Source: Tolypothrix sp. FACHB-123
GTDB taxonomy: Bacteria > Cyanobacteriota > Cyanobacteriia > Cyanobacteriales > Nostocaceae
Reading direction: 5' to 3'
Assembly (NCBI RefSeq): GCF_014697075.1
Contig: NZ_JACJRE010000036.1
Span: 1 to 64,000, forward strand
DNA length: 64,000 nucleotides
Shown here: positions 27,526 to 37,124 of the stretch, in pieces
Position numbering within the stretch: the stretch's first letter is position 1
Layout of the letters: every line of letters starts with the position of its first letter
Notes under the pieces: generated by a model
Databases searched by the model: none
The model's input: the letters and a program-made list of their open reading frames with translations, nothing else
Told to the model about the DNA's origin: nothing
Translations under genes and position numbers: made by a program

Positions 27526-28113
27526 ATGCTTGCTTTACCCGATAGCATTTTAATGAATGCTGAAGAATATCTGGTTTGGGAACCCACCCAAGAACAACGC
27601 TATGAGTATTGGGATGGGGAAGTTGTAGCGATGAGTGGTGGTACGCGCAACCATAATCGGGTATGTCTCAATTTGTTTAAGCTTTTAGATGATACTTTAG
27701 GCGATCGCTCTTGTGAAGTGTATATTGTAGATGTAAAAGTGCAGCTTGAACCGGGACAAAAGTATTTTTATCCTGATGTTGTGGTGACTTGTGACGAACG
27801 AGATACCGATCCCCAATTGGTACAATTTCCCTGTTTAATTATCGAAGTGCTATCACCCTCAACAGAAGCAGCCGATAGGGGTAAAAAGTTTGCTAAATAT
27901 CGCCAATCTCCCACCTTGCAAGAATATGTTTTAGTTCAAGTAACGCAACCAGGTGTGGAAGTGTTTCGGCGTAACGAACAAGGTAAATGGGTGCTTTCGG
28001 AGTACAATTTGGATGAGAAATTGCTGCTGGAATCAGTGAATGTAGAAATAGCTATTTCTGATTTGTACCGCCAAGTGCAGTTTGAACCGGAACCCGCTGA
28101 TGACTCTGTTTAA
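27526..28113 (+). CDS. Uma2 family putative endonuclease (DUF820)
   Basis: 195 residues. Typical Uma2 start (MNAEEYLVWEPTQEQRYEYW), WDGEVVAMSGGTRNHNR, the PD-(D/E)XK-like core YPDVVVTCDE, then IIEVLSPSTEAADRGKKFAKY. These proteins are highly multiplied in cyanobacteria and assigned to the restriction-endonuclease-like fold; the physiological role is unknown. Three members occur in this window (also 53249 and 62956), divergent enough to be old paralogues. Confidence 0.9.
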   Translation: MLALPDSILMNAEEYLVWEPTQEQRYEYWDGEVVAMSGGTRNHNRVCLNLFKLLDDTLGDRSCEVYIVDVKVQLEPGQKYFYPDVVVTCDERDTDPQLVQFPCLIIEVLSPSTEAADRGKKFAKYRQSPTLQEYVLVQVTQPGVEVFRRNEQGKWVLSEYNLDEKLLLESVNVEIAISDLYRQVQFEPEPADDSV

Positions 28114-28478
28114 GTTTGGATACTCGTGAATAAGGCTTTTATCTTCATGTACCGGAAGTAAGAAGTTACTCGCTGGAAGATTTTGTAAAATAGTATATAG
28201 AGATATATAGCAATCCTATTTCAGTTGCGAAAAATATCGGTTTTGGCTGTTGACTGTTGACTGTTAACCGTTCACAGTCAACAACCCTGCTTGTAATATT
28301 TCACAAATCACTTAGGATTGCTATAGAGCGATCGCTTAAGTAAATAGCTCAGTAAAACACCAGAACGGATAAAAAACCTTCTTCCCAGTCAACTGTCAAC
28401 CGTCAACAGTCAACAATCAACCCTAACGCGATCGCTACCTAATTAATATTTTAAATTTTGATCCAGGGAGATAGCAAC
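28114..28478. repeat. intergenic region with GTCAACC/GACTGTT arrays
   Basis: 365 bp with no gene. Heptamer repeats at about 28245-28290 (GTTGACTGTTGACTGTTAACC) and 28385-28422 (CAACTGTCAACCGTCAACAG), plus three HIP1 sites. The promoter of the following gene is presumably at the right end. Confidence 0.75.
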
Positions 28479-28874
28479 GTGACTCATTCATTATTAGTTA
28501 AATCAGGGCTACTACTGACTATCCTGACGCTAGATTTAGCGATGTATTCTCCTGTAAAAGCAGAAATCGCTCAGAAGATACCGCAAAATCTACAACAGCT
28601 AGAACCCCAAAGCAAACAGTTGAGTAAACAATCATCTTCTTCAACTTCTCAACAACAATGGGAACAGTTTAGACAGCGCCAGGATGAGCAAATGCTAAGA
28701 CAACAACAGCGTTTTGAGCAATTTAGATTACAAAATGAGCTACGACAACAACAACCCTTGGGACGATTTAGACAACAACCGGTGGGACAATTTAGACAAA
28801 ACCAATTACTAATACAACAGAGACAGCAAATGGATACTTTGAGGCTACAGCATAAACTGAAACCGCAGCCTTAA
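28479..28874 (+). CDS. small secreted glutamine-rich protein, unknown function
   Basis: The GTG at 28479 is chosen because AGGGAG lies 9 bp upstream; a TTG 21 bp earlier is less likely. 131 residues: a hydrophobic signal (LLVKSGLLLTILTLDLAMY), then a low-complexity Gln/Arg-rich body with repeated QQQ, RFRQQP and EQFR units. No family recognised. Such composition suggests a disordered or coiled periplasmic protein. Confidence 0.55.
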   Translation: MTHSLLVKSGLLLTILTLDLAMYSPVKAEIAQKIPQNLQQLEPQSKQLSKQSSSSTSQQQWEQFRQRQDEQMLRQQQRFEQFRLQNELRQQQPLGRFRQQPVGQFRQNQLLIQQRQQMDTLRLQHKLKPQP

Positions 28875-28986
28875 CGCTTGTTTCGCCATAATCAAGCAAT
28901 AGATCAAGAAATGCGATCGCGTCTTTGTCAGCTTACCGATCATTTTTTGCAAAGGCGATCGCATTTAGTATTTACATTTCAGTACA

Positions 28987-29607
28987 TTAAGCCCATTGTC
29001 GCAGCTTTTTATGTACCTGCGCTAAGTACCACATATAATCATCAATTTTGTAATTATCAGCAGCTTTAACTATATATTTCTGCGCTAATTCTAGATTATT
29101 CTCAGCTTCGTAATATAATCCTAGATAAAGATGACTGTAAAAGTTACCTTTTATCCCTTCAGACTTGCCAATATTTAAAACCTCATCAACTGTACAATTC
29201 CCTGCATATAAATCATACACTCTGCGCATAATTCGTCTGGGGTCATTTCTCACAGTTAATAGCGAATTCTTTGCTAATTCCACCCCCGAAAGGCGAGCTA
29301 TACAAAGATATCGCCATACTGTTTCCTCTACATCTTGGGCGTTAACAGTCAAATCAATTTCAAATTGGGCTGCACCTTCAGCAAATTTTTCTGCATAATA
29401 ATAAGATAGCCCCCGTTGCCATAGATAAGCTTTAAGTCGCTCATCTAATTTTTCTGCTGTATCAAAATCTTGAATAGATTCATCAATTTTGGCTAATTGA
29501 AAGTAAACCATACCACGGCGAATGTAAGCATGAGGATTTTGTGGCTGATTGCGGATGGTTTCATGCCAACGCTGGAGTTGATTTTCTAAAGAATTAGTAA
29601 AAAACAT
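28987..29607 (-). CDS. TPR-containing protein, unknown role
   Basis: The start at 29607 (MFFTNSLENQLQRWHETI) is preferred; the longer frame to 29658 reads through a palindromic repeat. 206 residues with TPR-like helices: NPHAYIRRGMVYFQLAKIDE, FDTAEKLDERLKAYLWQRGL, and HLYLGLYYEAENNLELAQKY near the end. This resembles cyanobacterial tetratricopeptide proteins of the lipoprotein NlpI type, but no signal peptide is seen, so it is probably cytoplasmic. It follows the ACP-phosphodiesterase-like gene on the same strand. Confidence 0.75.
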   Translation of the reverse strand: MFFTNSLENQLQRWHETIRNQPQNPHAYIRRGMVYFQLAKIDESIQDFDTAEKLDERLKAYLWQRGLSYYYAEKFAEGAAQFEIDLTVNAQDVEETVWRYLCIARLSGVELAKNSLLTVRNDPRRIMRRVYDLYAGNCTVDEVLNIGKSEGIKGNFYSHLYLGLYYEAENNLELAQKYIVKAADNYKIDDYMWYLAQVHKKLRQWA

Positions 29608-29629
29608 AATTTTGAGCTTTGGATTTTTC

Positions 29630-29655
29630 GTAGTCAGGACTTCAGTCCTCACTAC
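29630..29655. repeat. palindromic GTAGTCAGGACTTCAGTCCT repeat
   Basis: GTAGT-C-AGGACT...AGTCCT-C-ACTAC forms a near-perfect hairpin between two minus-strand genes. A related element is at 36866-36906. Confidence 0.7.
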
Positions 29656-29664
29656 CATAGACTA

Positions 29665-30258
29665 CTAAGTAATACACCAATTTTGCACATGAGATAATAA
29701 TTGGGGAAAGAATTCTTGAAAGTCCGAATCCAAAGCGTCATAATGGGTAATGAGTTCATCAATTGCTGGAGTTAAACTGAGATTTCTCTTACATCGCCTT
29801 GATAATCGTTTTGATATGCGTAAAAGAGCAATTTCTACACCAGATACATGACGATAAGAGCCTAACCAATCTTCAGCAGCTACGCGAGAAATTACTTCTG
29901 TGACTATCAGAGGTAACTGACCTTGATAAGCTCGAAATGAATTATAAATCTCTGCTGTAAATTCATCTAGAGAAACATTGCAATATTCTGACCAATTTTT
30001 CGCTAAGAAATGGTCATAAAAAATATCTACTAGTACCCCAGAAAATCGCCGATAGCTAGAATCAATACGTTGTTTACTTCTTTGTACGACTATGTGACTA
30101 TCTGTAAATCTATCAATTACTTGATGACAAGCAATTCCACGTTGAATATAAGAATTTAATTCTTGACGCGCTGTACCTTTAACAATATCGGCTAGGAGAT
30201 TACCTAAGCGATTCTCAACGTTTGGTTCAGACAATAACAAGTGGGCTAACCAGTTCAT
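29665..30258 (-). CDS. ACP phosphodiesterase-like protein (AcpH/DUF479)
   Basis: 197 residues with the family signature MNWLAHLLLSEPNVENRLGN, the metal-binding His/Asp region (CHQVIDRFTDSH) and RRFSGVLVDIFYDHFLAKNW. AcpH hydrolyses the 4'-phosphopantetheine arm from holo-acyl carrier protein. The conserved histidines and aspartates are present, so activity is plausible. The length matches the family. Confidence 0.85.
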   Translation of the reverse strand: MNWLAHLLLSEPNVENRLGNLLADIVKGTARQELNSYIQRGIACHQVIDRFTDSHIVVQRSKQRIDSSYRRFSGVLVDIFYDHFLAKNWSEYCNVSLDEFTAEIYNSFRAYQGQLPLIVTEVISRVAAEDWLGSYRHVSGVEIALLRISKRLSRRCKRNLSLTPAIDELITHYDALDSDFQEFFPQLLSHVQNWCIT

Positions 30259-30469
30259 TTTGACAATGCATCTACCTAATTGCTGAGTACGTTTACTTAC
30301 AGCAGCATAACAAAGGTATTTTAATCTATACAGCTACAGTCATCATAAGAGAATATTTCCTCAAAAATTGCGATCGTTTCACCGTCATATCCAGCCAACA
30401 GGTAGAAGCGGCTACTAGCAGAATTCAGTATTGTGAGGCTAGTTGCTGAAAGATGAGGAATAAACGCCT

Positions 30470-31192
30470 GTGGTTCCAATTAGAGATAATAATCCTACCC
30501 AAATCACCCCTTATGTAACGTTTGGGTTAATTGCTGTGAATGTGCTGGCTTTTCTTTATGAAGCCAGTCTTCCCCCTCGCGCTTTAGATGGGTTTTTACA
30601 TTTAGCTGCTGTAGTTCCCAGAGAACTTACCTTAAGTTTTGCTGGTGTATCTGTACATCAACCTGTACCAGAGTGGGCTACATTAATTACCTCACAATTT
30701 TTGCATGGAGGTTTATTACACCTTGGTGGGAATATGTTGTTCCTCTGGATTTTTGGTAACAATGTAGAAGATAAGCTAGGTCATTTTAAATATCTGCTGT
30801 TTTATTTATCTTGCGGCATTTTGGCATCATTAAGCCAATGGTATTTCTCTCAAAATTCTAACATTCCTTCTTTAGGGGCCAGTGGTGCGATCGCAGGTGT
30901 GATGGGAGCATATATTCTCCGTTTCCCCCAAGCCGAAATTCTCGGTGTCATACCTTTAGGGTTTTTCTTCCCAACATTCCGCGTTCCTGCATATTTCTTT
31001 TTAGGTTTCTGGTTTTTACAACAAGCTTTCTATGGTTTCGCCAGTCTGGAAACACCTACCAACATCGGTATGGAAAGCGGCGGTATCGCCTACTGGGCCC
31101 ATGCTGGTGGTTTTCTCTTTGGCGCGATTCTCGCCCCTATCTTAGGATTATTTAGCGACAAACCTAAATCGGGGGTAAAAACTTGGGGATGA
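30470..31192 (+). CDS. rhomboid family intramembrane serine protease, copy 1
   Basis: GTG start at 30470 with GAGGAA 11 bp upstream. 240 residues, about six membrane helices. HGGLLHLGGNMLFLWIFGNN is the family hallmark; catalytic Ser lies in GASGAIAG (about 138) and catalytic His in WAHAGGF (about 211). It cleaves membrane-spanning substrates. A second rhomboid of similar sequence starts 137 bp downstream, an old tandem duplication. Confidence 0.93.
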   Translation: MVPIRDNNPTQITPYVTFGLIAVNVLAFLYEASLPPRALDGFLHLAAVVPRELTLSFAGVSVHQPVPEWATLITSQFLHGGLLHLGGNMLFLWIFGNNVEDKLGHFKYLLFYLSCGILASLSQWYFSQNSNIPSLGASGAIAGVMGAYILRFPQAEILGVIPLGFFFPTFRVPAYFFLGFWFLQQAFYGFASLETPTNIGMESGGIAYWAHAGGFLFGAILAPILGLFSDKPKSGVKTWG

Positions 31193-31329
31193 CTGATGAC
31201 TGATGACTGTTGACTGATGACTGATGACTGTTGTCACTAAGCTTGTCGAAGTGTTGCCCAATGCCCAATGCCCAATGCCCCATGCCCTTACGCTATATTG
31301 CAAGTAATAAATAATTAGGAAAAACACCT
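31193..31329. repeat. heptamer arrays between rhomboid genes
   Basis: GACTGAT-type repeats (31187-31235) followed by CCCAATG heptamers (31256-31285). Confidence 0.85.
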
Positions 31330-32007
31330 GTGTTTCCTCTCTACGACGAAAATCCAACGCGCATCACCCCATACTTCACTTATGGGTTGATTGGGATGAA
31401 CATTTTAGTTTTTCTTCATGAAGTGAGTTTATCCAATGCCCAATTAGAACAGTTTTTTCAGCTATATGCAGTAGTACCGCGAGAGTTAACCACCAATTTT
31501 GCCGCAGAATGGACAACTTTATTTACATCACAATTCTTGCACGGGGGTTGGTGGCATTTAATCTCGAATATGGTTTTTCTGTGGGTTTTCGGTAACAATA
31601 TCGAAGACCGTTTAGGTCATTTCAAATACCTAGTTTTTTACTTAGCTTGCGGCGCTTTAGCGGCTTTGTGCCAGTGGTTTATAGGCATGAATTCGGGTAT
31701 TCCTTCTTTAGGTGCAAGTGGAGCAATTGCGGGAGTTTTGGGTGCGTATATTATCCGTTTTCCTCACGCTAGAGTTATGACTTTAGCTTTTTTAGGCTTT
31801 TTTGTTACCACTATTAGAGTGCCCGCTATGATTCTGATTGGGCTGTTTGTAATTCAAAATCTCATTTCCGGTTTTGCAACTCTACAAGCCGCAGCCAATA
31901 TGAGTGTAGAAACTGGTGGAGTTGCTTACTGGGCACATATTGGAGGCTTTGTATTTGGTATAATTCTGGCTCCTTTATTTGGTTTATTTAGACGCGACGA
32001 ATATTAG
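31330..32007 (+). CDS. rhomboid family intramembrane serine protease, copy 2
   Basis: 225 residues, GTG start with AGGA upstream. Same layout as the preceding gene: HGGWWHLISNMVFLWVFGNN, GASGAIAGVLGAY (Ser near 130) and YWAHIGGF (His near 202). It lacks the ~10-residue loop present before EWATL in copy 1. Both copies keep the catalytic dyad, so both may be active, possibly with different substrates. Confidence 0.93.
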   Translation: MFPLYDENPTRITPYFTYGLIGMNILVFLHEVSLSNAQLEQFFQLYAVVPRELTTNFAAEWTTLFTSQFLHGGWWHLISNMVFLWVFGNNIEDRLGHFKYLVFYLACGALAALCQWFIGMNSGIPSLGASGAIAGVLGAYIIRFPHARVMTLAFLGFFVTTIRVPAMILIGLFVIQNLISGFATLQAAANMSVETGGVAYWAHIGGFVFGIILAPLFGLFRRDEY

Positions 32008-32070
32008 TCTGTTTTATCTGAGTTTGTATTAATACCAATTCAAATAATCTAGGCTCCAAATAAAGATTTT

Positions 32071-32097
32071 TTAGGGCACAACATTGTTGTGCCCTAA
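32071..32097. terminator. hairpin between convergent rhomboid and wzc genes
   Basis: TTAGGGCACAAC (32071-32082) and GTTGTGCCCTAA (32086-32097) form a 12-bp perfect stem with a 3-base loop, flanked by T-rich (left) and AATTGGATTTTTT (right). It could act in both directions; it may alternatively be a dispersed palindrome. Confidence 0.55.
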
Positions 32098-32139
32098 CCT
32101 TTAATTGGATTTTTTATGCAAATTAGTAATTGATTCACA

Positions 32140-34314
32140 TTAGTTATTATTAGCACCTACTGACATTTCTGCGGCTGAATCTTCTTTTGCAGTAGAAGCT
32201 GATGAGGATTCTACTATATCAGATGAATATACCAAAATATCAGCGCCATCAATTACAGCCCCTAACAATCCCAATTCTGAATCAACTAATTGATCGATAG
32301 CTTCACCAAATAAGTTTTCTTGTGTATAGTTTGGTCGTGCAATAATTACTATCGCGTCACTGTAAGGTTGAATTAATAAAGGATCGTTAGATAAACTTAA
32401 GGGACTAGTATCTAAAATTACTAAATCGTAGCGCTCGCGTACATCCTCCATGAGCCGCCGCATTTCGCTAGATTCAAGAATTGCCGCAGATTGGCGCACC
32501 GGGCCTGGACTAGGAATAATGTATAAATTTTCTACATCAGGGACTAAGCGGATACATTCGCTGAGGTTAGCATAATAGCGCAGCGGTTCAATATTAGCAT
32601 CTGGATCGGCAGCAATTTTTAAGGATGCACAACAAGAAGGCGATCGCAAATCTGTTTCGATAATTAAGGTTCTTTTACCTGCACGGGCAGATGCTATACC
32701 TAAGTTATAAGCGCTTGTCGTCTTACCCTCAGTTTTACTAACGCTAGTCACCAAAAGTATCTTTAAAGATTTCCCGCCAAGTCGCCGCACATTACTGCGG
32801 ACTTTTTCATAAAACTCTAAATAGGGAGAATCAGCGGAAAGTAAAGCTGGTATAGCTGCTAAATCTAAATCATCAACCGGCATTAAAGGTATTTCTCCTA
32901 GCAGTGCAACTTCCCGTTGCTTCAGGCTTTCGCGGATATCTTCTCTAGTTTTGAAAATACCTTCTAGGGAACCTAACAAAAAGATAACGCCACCACCAAT
33001 CACCAATCCCATCAAGCCACCAACACCTAATGTCACAGACATTTTCTTTGGTTTGACAAAGTCTGCAATTACCATTGGCCCTCTAGCAAGAGTTAGACTG
33101 GTAACGGTTTCTGCTTCTGCGGTTTTAGCGTCGGCTAATTTAGCCTGCATCTTATCATAGATAGCTTTTTTGAGTACAACATCTTGTTCTAAACGCGATC
33201 GCTCTAATTGTTTATTAGGTATTAATGAATACATTTGCCGCAATCGCGCTTCTTCTTGAACTTGTTGTGCTAATTGTTGTTGCAGCGTATCCCTTTGAGT
33301 TTGCAAAGCCACCATTTGGTTTGCTAATTCTTGTCGTGCTGGATCTAAGTTACTTTGAGCGCGAATATTATAAACACTACCAGTTAGAGGTGCGGCTGCG
33401 CCACCACCACCAACAACCTCCGCCGCACGTTGTTGTAATAATTCTTCAGCGGCCTGTTTTTGACGCTGTAACTGAATCATAGTTGGATGTTCGGGACGCA
33501 AATCTTTGCGCAACACCGCCACTTGTGACTCAACTTGATAAATTTGCGATCGCAAATTGGCAATAATCGGATCTGCACTTAAAGCCGAAGAAATATAAGC
33601 TTGGTTAACATTTAACCCTAACTTCGCTTGTAAACTCTGAATTTGGGCATTAATACCCGCAATTGTCTGTTGGATTTGACGCTGCTGATTTTGACTGCTA
33701 GTCACCGCAGTTAGCAAACTACCATTCTCAGATGCTAAAATTGCTGGTCTCTCTATGCGATCGTACTGTTCTAACCTCTTCTCTGCTGCTTGCAATTCTA
33801 TCTTTGTCTGTGGTAAACGTTCATCAATTTTTTGAATAATTGCTTTTAAGCGTCCTGTATTAATATCACCACTAAGCTTAATCATTGTTTGCATCAATAC
33901 TTGCAATACTTCTACAGCTCGCTTCCGGTCACTATCTTTATATTTAAGCTCTATGATCGTTGATTCTAATTCTCCTGTCCGAGAATTTTTTTTAGGTAAT
34001 TTAATAACAATATTTAGACCAATTTTTTGAGGTTTAATATTAACTTTTTCAGCTACAGTTTCAATCACCTGATCCGATAACAAAACTTCTTCATTCAATT
34101 CCTGACCTTGTTGTTGAATTTCCGTACCAGTTACCGAGAATGACACTGGCGGACGATTATAAGTCAGCGCTGCATTTGCTATATAGCTAGCTGGTGGTTC
34201 AGGTTGTATAGCTACTACAGTAGAACCTATTACAACCAACGAAAAACTAGCTAATCCAATCCATTTATACTTCTCAAAAGCAATGAGGTAGCGTTTAACA
34301 ATTGGTGGACTCAT
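32140..34314 (-). CDS. Wzc-like polysaccharide co-polymerase with BY-kinase-type ATPase domain
   Basis: 724 residues: TM1 about 16-34, a Wzz periplasmic domain with long coiled coil (about 150-400), TM2 about 425-447, then a cytoplasmic MinD-like/BY-kinase ATPase. That domain has Walker A SVSKTEGKTTSAYNLG (about 527), Walker A' TLIIETDLRSP and Walker B VILDTSPL (about 633). It controls chain length and export of exopolysaccharide with the outer-membrane channel encoded next (34415). The C-terminus (SSSASTAKEDSAAEMSV) is Ser/Ala-rich and lacks the Tyr cluster of classical Wzc, so autophosphorylation there is doubtful. Confidence 0.92.
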   Translation of the reverse strand: MSPPIVKRYLIAFEKYKWIGLASFSLVVIGSTVVAIQPEPPASYIANAALTYNRPPVSFSVTGTEIQQQGQELNEEVLLSDQVIETVAEKVNIKPQKIGLNIVIKLPKKNSRTGELESTIIELKYKDSDRKRAVEVLQVLMQTMIKLSGDINTGRLKAIIQKIDERLPQTKIELQAAEKRLEQYDRIERPAILASENGSLLTAVTSSQNQQRQIQQTIAGINAQIQSLQAKLGLNVNQAYISSALSADPIIANLRSQIYQVESQVAVLRKDLRPEHPTMIQLQRQKQAAEELLQQRAAEVVGGGGAAAPLTGSVYNIRAQSNLDPARQELANQMVALQTQRDTLQQQLAQQVQEEARLRQMYSLIPNKQLERSRLEQDVVLKKAIYDKMQAKLADAKTAEAETVTSLTLARGPMVIADFVKPKKMSVTLGVGGLMGLVIGGGVIFLLGSLEGIFKTREDIRESLKQREVALLGEIPLMPVDDLDLAAIPALLSADSPYLEFYEKVRSNVRRLGGKSLKILLVTSVSKTEGKTTSAYNLGIASARAGKRTLIIETDLRSPSCCASLKIAADPDANIEPLRYYANLSECIRLVPDVENLYIIPSPGPVRQSAAILESSEMRRLMEDVRERYDLVILDTSPLSLSNDPLLIQPYSDAIVIIARPNYTQENLFGEAIDQLVDSELGLLGAVIDGADILVYSSDIVESSSASTAKEDSAAEMSVGANNN

Positions 34315-34319
34315 AAAAA

Positions 34320-34400
34320 TTAATCAATAGTCATTTGTTATGTGCAAAAAATAACAGTCAACCGTCAACCATCAACCGTCAACAGTTAACACTCAATAAT
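34320..34400. repeat. GTCAACC heptamer array
   Basis: CAGTCAACCGTCAACCATC and following units between the wzc-like and wza-like genes. Confidence 0.85.
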
Positions 34401-34414
34401 CCCCTCATCTGTCC

Positions 34415-35746
34415 CTACTTCAACCCACCTGTAAAGAAGTCAAAGAAGCGAATAAAGCTCTGCACATTAAAAAATGGTTGTGTAATAGTATTGAGAGCAT
34501 TAGTAATTCTACCGATAAGGTTACGACCAACCACAATAACATCATTATCTTGAAGCGGCACGTTTTGAGACATATCACCACCTAGAGCTTTTTTCGCATC
34601 CAGTCTTTGGGTGACAGCTTGACCTCTTTCCGGATCAAAGCGGACTAAGGCAATATCTCGAAGATTAGCAGTGTCAAGATTGATACCACCTAAAGCATCT
34701 ATAAATGTGCTGCCATTTGGAAGTACTTGATTAGCAATACCTCCCGCCGCATAGTTTAAAACCCTGATTTTAATCTGAGGTATGGCTAAGGTTGAACGCG
34801 CAATCAAATTGCGGTCATAACCATTATCAGTGCCGATTTCCCGACGGGGTACAATGATAGCATCGCCATCTTGTAGCCTGAAATTAGGCAACGCACTACC
34901 ATTTTGTAATGCTGTGTATAAGTCAACAGTTTGAGCAATTACAGAACCATCAAGCAACCGCCTACGCACTTGTACTTGCCTTAAATCTGCGTTGATTGTC
35001 GTCCCGCCAGATGTTAGCAAAGCATCAGCGACACGGGGAGTAACTGATGTAATCGGGTAAATCCCCGGACGAAACACTTCCCCACTAATAGTAACTTGCA
35101 CTGGTCTTGGTGATGCTAATGACGCTACCACAATCGGCTCGATGACAACGCGACTTAAAGCTAAGCGAATTTTTTCTTGTGCTTCTTCCACACTCAAGCC
35201 TTGTACAGATAATGTTCCTACTTGGGGAACTAAAATATTACCTTCTGGATTAATTATGGTTTGGAAGCTTAAATCTTGACGCTGTCCAGTTAGGGATAAA
35301 ACTACTATCGGTTCTACTACGTAACGATTGAGTAACGAGCGAATTTTTGCTTGTGCTTCATCCAAAGTTAAACCCTGTAGCGACACTGTATTAATCAGTG
35401 GTACTATGATGTTGCCTTCAGGGTTAATTACAGCTTGGAAACTCAAGTCGGGAAAGCGTTGAACCAAAACGCTAATAGAATCACCCGGCCCTAAGCGATA
35501 GGGGCCAGGTGGACGCTGAACTACTATACTCAGAGAATCTCCAGGCCCTAAAAGATACCGATTGAGTTGGGGGGAAACTTCGTTATTTAAACTTCCAGGT
35601 GCGGCCTCAGTGGCTGAAGGAGATGAAGGGGATTGACCTGAGGATTGTTCTGGAAATGGTAAAGGCTGAGCAACAACTTGAAACGCTGTTGTCCAGAAAA
35701 CACTTAGTTGAAGGCTCAAAAAAAACAGAGCGCTGAATGCACGCAT
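34415..35746 (-). CDS. Wza-like outer-membrane polysaccharide export protein with SLBB domains
   Basis: The ATG at 35746 gives a textbook signal peptide (MRAFSALFFLSLQLS, cleavage near VVA-QP); an ATG 24 bp upstream is possible. About 443 residues. The Poly_export domain is duplicated: LGPGDSLSIVVQ and LGPGDSISVLVQ, then two copies of NPEGNI(I/L)VP with GLTLDEAQAKIR and GLSVEEAQEKIR. SLBB domains follow (VTISGEVFRPGIYPI). It forms the export channel across periplasm and outer membrane. It sits upstream of the co-polymerase on the same strand. Confidence 0.9.
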   Translation of the reverse strand: MRAFSALFFLSLQLSVFWTTAFQVVAQPLPFPEQSSGQSPSSPSATEAAPGSLNNEVSPQLNRYLLGPGDSLSIVVQRPPGPYRLGPGDSISVLVQRFPDLSFQAVINPEGNIIVPLINTVSLQGLTLDEAQAKIRSLLNRYVVEPIVVLSLTGQRQDLSFQTIINPEGNILVPQVGTLSVQGLSVEEAQEKIRLALSRVVIEPIVVASLASPRPVQVTISGEVFRPGIYPITSVTPRVADALLTSGGTTINADLRQVQVRRRLLDGSVIAQTVDLYTALQNGSALPNFRLQDGDAIIVPRREIGTDNGYDRNLIARSTLAIPQIKIRVLNYAAGGIANQVLPNGSTFIDALGGINLDTANLRDIALVRFDPERGQAVTQRLDAKKALGGDMSQNVPLQDNDVIVVGRNLIGRITNALNTITQPFFNVQSFIRFFDFFTGGLK

Positions 35747-36055
35747 ATGAGAATTGTAAAATATAGACATTTGAGCAAGCAGTAAAGCTAGACTCAGAAT
35801 CGGTCTTGCTGAGCCGCTATTTTACTCTGTAAATGCCTAAACTGTCTCTGGTTTCTCCGAGAAATTACGATATGCGATCGCAGTAAAATATATCCTAAAT
35901 GATACATTTACCAAAATAAAGACGGAGTTGCCCCCGTCCGTAATGACAATTCATGATCAAATTGGTATTAAAATAGCGATCGCATCACAATCAAGAATTA
36001 CAACAATTTCAGATTAATTATTTGCTAAACTCTTCCCACCCTCCAGAGTGGGCAA

Positions 36056-36775
36056 TCAATTGCCGACTTTTGGTAATGAGTCTGCCATTAAAGCAGATTG
36101 TACCGTCTGACCGATAGATTCAGCCAAAGGCCAAATTTTTTCCACCTGACCGAAAGGTTCCATTGGAATCATAATACTCACACCAACCCAAGGAACTCTT
36201 TGCCTACGCCACTGCGCCAATTGATCCGCTAAAAACCAGCGTAACGGTGATGGGTTTCCTCCATGCGGTAGAGCATACCATTGCAACACCGCAAAAGTGT
36301 CCTTTTGTGTAACAGCGCGAAAAAATTTAGCTTCTACCTGCGTTTCTCTAGGCTGTTTCACAGTAAATTTAGCCGAACGATATTGAGCTACATCCCACTT
36401 GCGCCAACGTAACTTTCCCCAACCCTGAATTTCTGTCCATTCCACCTCAGGTTGATCCATCGGCCCATTTTGCGGTAGCAACAACAATACTGCTTGAATT
36501 GGCGAGTCTTGTTTCTTAATGACCTGTAGAGACCATTTTTGCTCACCAATTTCTTGTTGCACCTGCTCAACAGTTTGCCAACCAGGAACAGTTAACCCAG
36601 AATTGCGTATCTCTTTCAATGCTTTCAAGCTAGTGATTGGTGGCGGCTGTTTCCATTGCCATTTTCCTGTCACATATCCAGGAACAGCACCAATAGCAAA
36701 TAGTAGTAGTAACAATAACAGTGCTACTACTTGATTCCATTGACTTTCTTTGAGAAATTTAGATAAGGAAATCAT
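36056..36775 (-). CDS. cyanoexosortase-associated protein (EpsI-like)
   Basis: 239 residues: one N-terminal membrane segment (LLLLLLFAIGAVPGYVTGKW) then a periplasmic domain with WQTVEQVQQEIG, VLLLLPQNGPMDQPEVEW and QWYALPHGG. It matches my recollection of the cyanoexosortase A system-associated family, encoded next to the exosortase as here (37125). It is thought to assist exosortase function or polysaccharide coupling; the biochemical role is unproven. Lower certainty than for its neighbour. Confidence 0.7.
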   Translation of the reverse strand: MISLSKFLKESQWNQVVALLLLLLLFAIGAVPGYVTGKWQWKQPPPITSLKALKEIRNSGLTVPGWQTVEQVQQEIGEQKWSLQVIKKQDSPIQAVLLLLPQNGPMDQPEVEWTEIQGWGKLRWRKWDVAQYRSAKFTVKQPRETQVEAKFFRAVTQKDTFAVLQWYALPHGGNPSPLRWFLADQLAQWRRQRVPWVGVSIMIPMEPFGQVEKIWPLAESIGQTVQSALMADSLPKVGN

Positions 36776-37124
36776 TCATAAACTTTGCAATACTTAGGCA
36801 AAGTTTACTTACTAAAATAGCGTAATGAGTTCAGTAAAATTGACCAATATTTTTAATTATTAGGGAGGACTTTAGTCCTTAAAATCACGACTGAAGTCTT
36901 CACTACAAAGAAATGACTTTATTTTTTTGAAATTTGCGTAAGTCTTATATTATTTCAATTTTTAATATAACAATTCTGAATGATTTGTAAATACCTATCT
37001 TTTTTGTTATTTTTGTTTTTATATCAAATAGGATTATTGGGTATTTATTGGGAATAAATGAAAATTGCAAAATCAGCTAATTAACTAAGACAAAAAAAAT
37101 TTGCGTTAGATTGTAGATATTTTT
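36776..37124. other. intergenic region with palindromic repeat
   Basis: 349 bp, strongly AT-rich. It holds a GAGGACTTTAGTCCTTAAA...GACTGAAGTCTTCACTAC element (36865-36906), related to the one at 29630. Otherwise nothing recognised. Confidence 0.6.
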
